NCBI GenBank assembly: GCA_028697875.1
Contig: JAQVEQ010000064.1
Coordinates: forward strand, 1-13,673
Length of the DNA: 13,673 bases
From: Novosphingobium sp.
GTDB taxonomy: Bacteria > Pseudomonadota > Alphaproteobacteria > Sphingomonadales > Sphingomonadaceae
Direction of reading: 5' to 3'
Below the pieces are notes generated by a model. That model made no database searches, was not told where the DNA came from, and was given only the letters and a program-made list of their open reading frames with translations. Made by a program: the position numbers and the translations under genes. Each line of letters starts with the position of its first letter. The first letter of the stretch is position 1. Below are positions 13,187 through 13,673 of this stretch, one piece after another.

Positions 13187-13673
13187 GTGGAACTGAAATT
13201 CGCCAGCTACAACATTCACAAGTCCGTCGGCCTCGATGGGCGGCGCGATCCCGAACGGATCCTCGCCATCCTGCATGAGATCGACGCTGACGTGGTGGCG
13301 ATCCAGGAAGCGGACCGCCGGTTCGGCCAGCGTCCGACAACCCTGCCGCGGCACCTGCTGGAAGAGTGGCACTGGCAAGTCGCGCCGGTGGCCCTGCGCC
13401 CGATGAGCATCGGCTGGCACGGCAATGCCCTGCTGGTGCGGCGCGGAATCGACATTCTCGATGCGGAAGCGCTGCACCTGCCGACGCTGGAGCCGCGCGG
13501 CGCCGTGCGGGTGGACCTGGGCGTGGAGGGCAAGCGCTTTCGCGCGGTCGGCATGCATCTCGACCTCTCCGGCCTGCGCCGCCGGCACCAGGTCCAGGCC
13601 GTCCTGCGCCACATCGGCGAATGCGAGGGCGATTGCCCGACCGTGCTGATGGGCGACCTCAACGAATGGTCGC
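13187..13673 (+). CDS. Endonuclease/exonuclease/phosphatase-family protein, N-terminal part (cut by window edge)
   Basis: An open frame of 162 codons runs off the right edge. It shows the fold's ordered motifs: FASYNIHK (5-12, first metal-site Asn), a VAIQEADRR motif with the metal-binding Glu, WHGNALLVRR, EPRGAV, then HLDLS with the catalytic His and MGDLNEW with the Asp/Asn pair. Family members cleave phosphodiester or phosphomonoester bonds in DNA, sphingomyelin or inositol lipids; the substrate of this one is unknown. No signal peptide is visible, pointing to a cytoplasmic protein. The start is uncertain: GTG at 13187 gives the expected VELKFASYNIHK beginning but lacks a well-placed ribosome-binding site (GAGGG at 13164-13168 is 18 nt away). 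TTG at 13151 in the same frame is an alternative. It begins 32 nt after prfC and may be read through from it. Confidence 0.85.
   Translation, partial: MELKFASYNIHKSVGLDGRRDPERILAILHEIDADVVAIQEADRRFGQRPTTLPRHLLEEWHWQVAPVALRPMSIGWHGNALLVRRGIDILDAEALHLPTLEPRGAVRVDLGVEGKRFRAVGMHLDLSGLRRRHQVQAVLRHIGECEGDCPTVLMGDLNEWS

Noticed and set aside
11538..13340. 600-codon minus-strand open frame opposite prfC
   Set aside because: Shadow of prfC extending over the gene junctions; no family motif and no ribosome-binding site logic.

Overview
The window is 13.7 kb of GC-rich bacterial chromosome. The protein sequences (alphaproteobacterial-type HisN, PheS/PheT, GlpX and RF3, an MAYADQ-type TonB N-terminus) and the promoter style (TTGC...CCTA-type elements) suggest an alphaproteobacterium, probably Sphingomonadales of the Erythrobacter/Novosphingobium kind. 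This placement is inferred from recognised families, not from a search. No transposon, phage gene, CRISPR array, rRNA or tRNA was found. Almost everything is core metabolism and translation.

Layout: (1) 1-202, minus strand, is the N-terminal part of a TonB-like energy transducer. A 339-bp non-coding stretch separates it from a plus-strand gene for a secreted protein of unknown function (542-1402). (2) 1564-3964 holds hom (homoserine dehydrogenase, Thr/Met branch of aspartate metabolism) and glpX (class II fructose-1,6-bisphosphatase), each with its own candidate promoter. (3) 4078-6250 holds prs (PRPP synthetase), an IMPase-family phosphatase that is probably HisN, and a small gamma-glutamylcyclotransferase-fold protein, closely spaced as an apparent operon. 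Two strong, mutually exclusive hairpins precede prs. (4) 6376-6953 is rpmI-rplT (ribosomal proteins L35 and L20), closed by a strong hairpin. (5) 7139-8020 encodes an AraC-family regulator lying between rplT and pheS, with an unusually structured leader. (6) 8117-13154 is pheS-pheT-prfC (both subunits of phenylalanyl-tRNA synthetase, overlapping by ATGA, then release factor RF3). It is followed by the start of an endonuclease/exonuclease/phosphatase-family gene that runs off the right edge.

Functional logic: rpmI-rplT, pheST and prfC together form a translation block, the remnant of the widespread infC-rpmI-rplT-pheS-pheT cluster, here without infC and split by the AraC gene. prs supplies PRPP, and a HisN beside it would act late in the PRPP-consuming histidine pathway. 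The most notable non-coding observations are a promoter pattern repeated before hom, glpX, rpmI and pheS (TTGC or TGGC, then CCTA exactly 21 nt later, then a GC-rich stretch), and competing RNA structures in the prs and AraC leaders. I did not find a convincing novel multi-gene system. The AraC leader is the best candidate for undescribed regulation, and it remains a hypothesis.
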